From: Pseudomonadota bacterium
Lineage (GTDB): Bacteria; Pseudomonadota; Alphaproteobacteria; Caulobacterales; Caulobacteraceae
Assembly: GCA_023445955.1 (NCBI GenBank)
Contig: JAEXJH010000598.1
Coordinates: forward strand, 1 to 8,605
Reading direction: 5' to 3'
DNA length: 8,605 nucleotides
Positions within the stretch are counted from its first letter, which is position 1, and each line of letters begins with the position of its first letter. This document shows, piece by piece, positions 7,415-8,605 of the stretch. The translations under genes were made by a program, and so were the position numbers. Below the pieces are notes generated by a model, which was not told where the DNA came from, made no database searches, and worked only from the letters and a program-made list of their open reading frames with translations.

Positions 7415-8605
7415 CTACTTGCTGGCTCTGGCGGGCGAGCCGGCGGGCTGGCCGGTGCGGAACTTGTCCTTCATCCGGCCGATCCAGCCGTTGAAGGCCT
7501 CGTTGTCGGCGGTGACGCGGCTGAAGTCCGCGGCCGACAGCGATTCGACGTTCATGCCCTGCAGGGCGACGCGAAGTCCGTCGGGATTGCCGGCGCTGTC
7601 GATGAAGCCCGACCAGCGCGCCCGAAGGCGGGCCAGCGAGGCGTCGTCGTCGGCCAGGCTGTAGGCGACGGCCGAGCGCAACAGGCGCGCCTCGTCGCCG
7701 GGGGTCAGCGCGCCCGGCGTCTTGAAGCGGTCGCCCAGCGCGCGCTCGTACATCGCCCCGGCCGTCGGCCAGGTGTGCTGCTTCCAGGCGATCTCGGCGC
7801 GGATCTCCTGGCCGTCCTTGCTGTTGTCCTTGTCGATAAGCTCCAGCGCGTCGTCGAAGCGGCCCAGGCCCATCAGGGCGCGGGCGGTCGCCAGGCGACG
7901 CTCGACGTTCAGGGCCGGCGGCAGGATGGTCGAGCGGGTCGCGTTGATCGCGTCCAGCGCATCCTCCGGCTGCTTGTTCATCAGGTAAATCCAGGCCAGG
8001 TCGGTGGCGACCTGGGCCTTGGGCACGCCGTTCAAGCGGTTGTCGACCTGGTATTTCAAGAGCTTGGCGGCGTTGTCCAGCAGGTCGACATCGACCAGGC
8101 GACGCACCAGGTTGCGGACGATCTGGTCGCCGTCGGCGCCGATCGGCGTCAGGTCCCGGTAGTCGTAATACAGCCCGACGGCCTGGATCGGCTGCATGCC
8201 GTCGGCCAGACCTTGCAGGAACAGCTGGCGGAAGGTGTTGGACAGGTCGTTCTGCAGCGCCACGGCTTCGGGGCGATCGGGCAGCTGGCGGCCGGCCGAG
8301 CTCAGCGCGTCCAGCGCCTCGCGATAGCGGCCCTGATCGATATAGAGGCGGCCCAGCGAGCGGATAACCTCCAGCTCGACGCCGTCGCCGCGCCAGCGAT
8401 AGCGCAGCTGGTTCAGGATCTCGGCGGCCTTCTGGGCGGTGATCTGGCCCTTGGCGTAGCCCAGCTCGGTGGCGTGCAGCATGGCCGGCGTGGCGATGCG
8501 GTCGTAGGGCGCCTTGGCGATGGCCTCGAACATGCGGCGGGCGCGGACCTTCTCGCCCTTGGCCTCGAAGGCGCGCGCCTGGGTCAGGCGGATGTCCAGC
8601 TGGTC
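7415..8605 (-). CDS. TPR-like repeat protein, C-terminal part (continues beyond window)
   Basis: The frame is open from the window edge at 8605 to TAG at 7415-7417, giving 396 visible residues. An internal ATG at 8533 is probably not the start, because 24 further codons upstream (reading DQLDIRLTQARAFEAKGEK) have the same helical, Ala/Arg-rich character. The protein is almost entirely helical with degenerate tetratricopeptide-like helix pairs: LGRLYIDQGRYREALDAL (visible residues about 84-101), DLAWIYLMNKQPEDALDAI (about 202-220), ATARALMGLGRFDDALELI (about 239-257) and IAWKQHTWPTAGAMYERAL (about 272-290). The repeat hallmarks are small residues at turns and G-R-[FY]-x-[DE]-A-L. No catalytic motif or membrane segment is visible in this part. 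TPR proteins usually act as protein-binding scaffolds; the partner and role cannot be told from this fragment. It is separated from zwf by 260 bp and a terminator-like hairpin, so it is probably a separate transcription unit. Confidence 0.85.
   Translation of the reverse strand, partial: DQLDIRLTQARAFEAKGEKVRARRMFEAIAKAPYDRIATPAMLHATELGYAKGQITAQKAAEILNQLRYRWRGDGVELEVIRSLGRLYIDQGRYREALDALSSAGRQLPDRPEAVALQNDLSNTFRQLFLQGLADGMQPIQAVGLYYDYRDLTPIGADGDQIVRNLVRRLVDVDLLDNAAKLLKYQVDNRLNGVPKAQVATDLAWIYLMNKQPEDALDAINATRSTILPPALNVERRLATARALMGLGRFDDALELIDKDNSKDGQEIRAEIAWKQHTWPTAGAMYERALGDRFKTPGALTPGDEARLLRSAVAYSLADDDASLARLRARWSGFIDSAGNPDGLRVALQGMNVESLSAADFSRVTADNEAFNGWIGRMKDKFRTGQPAGSPARASK

Noticed and set aside
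8531..8533. ATG as the true start of the TPR-like protein
   Set aside because: The frame stays open for 24 more codons to the window edge with similar helical composition, so the gene is treated as truncated by the window.

Overview
The window is a GC-rich, strongly codon-biased stretch in which every well-supported gene is read from the minus strand. Gene content and order (zwf-pgl-edd-glk followed by a LacI-type regulator and a family 3 glycoside hydrolase) look like the Entner-Doudoroff glucose locus of Caulobacter and close alphaproteobacterial relatives. The genus is an inference from recognised proteins and order, not from an alignment.

Layout in the direction of transcription (high to low coordinates): (1) 8605-7415, the C-terminal part of a TPR-like protein that enters from beyond the window, with a terminator-like hairpin just after its stop; (2) a 260-bp control region (7155-7414) ending in a perfect palindromic operator 14 nt before zwf; (3) the tight operon zwf (7154-5691), pgl (5688-4996), edd (4990-3182), glk (3168-2173), with gaps of 2, 5 and 13 nt; (4) a non-coding stretch with weak hairpins, then an unrecognised 84-codon ORF with looser codon use (1983-1729); (5) a LacI-family repressor gene (1608-589) with a second copy of the operator in front of it; (6) a 300-bp leader (286-588) holding a third operator on a good promoter, a possible 23-codon leader ORF with a strong ribosome binding site, and overlapping hairpins that look like a terminator/antiterminator; (7) the secreted N-terminus of a GH3 beta-glucosidase-like enzyme that runs off the window at base 1.

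How it fits together: the GH3 enzyme would release glucose from beta-glucosides or cello-oligosaccharides outside the cytoplasm. Glk phosphorylates glucose, Zwf and Pgl convert glucose 6-phosphate to 6-phosphogluconate, and Edd dehydrates that to KDPG. The KDPG aldolase gene (eda) is not in this window. A shared motif TGACA-N4-TGTCA (with one degenerate base at GH3) in front of zwf, lacI and GH3 suggests that the LacI-type protein controls its own gene, the glycolytic operon and the hydrolase as one regulon. The metabolic genes themselves are ordinary. The parts most worth checking are the operator set and the apparent two-layer control (repressor plus attenuator-like leader) in front of the GH3 gene.
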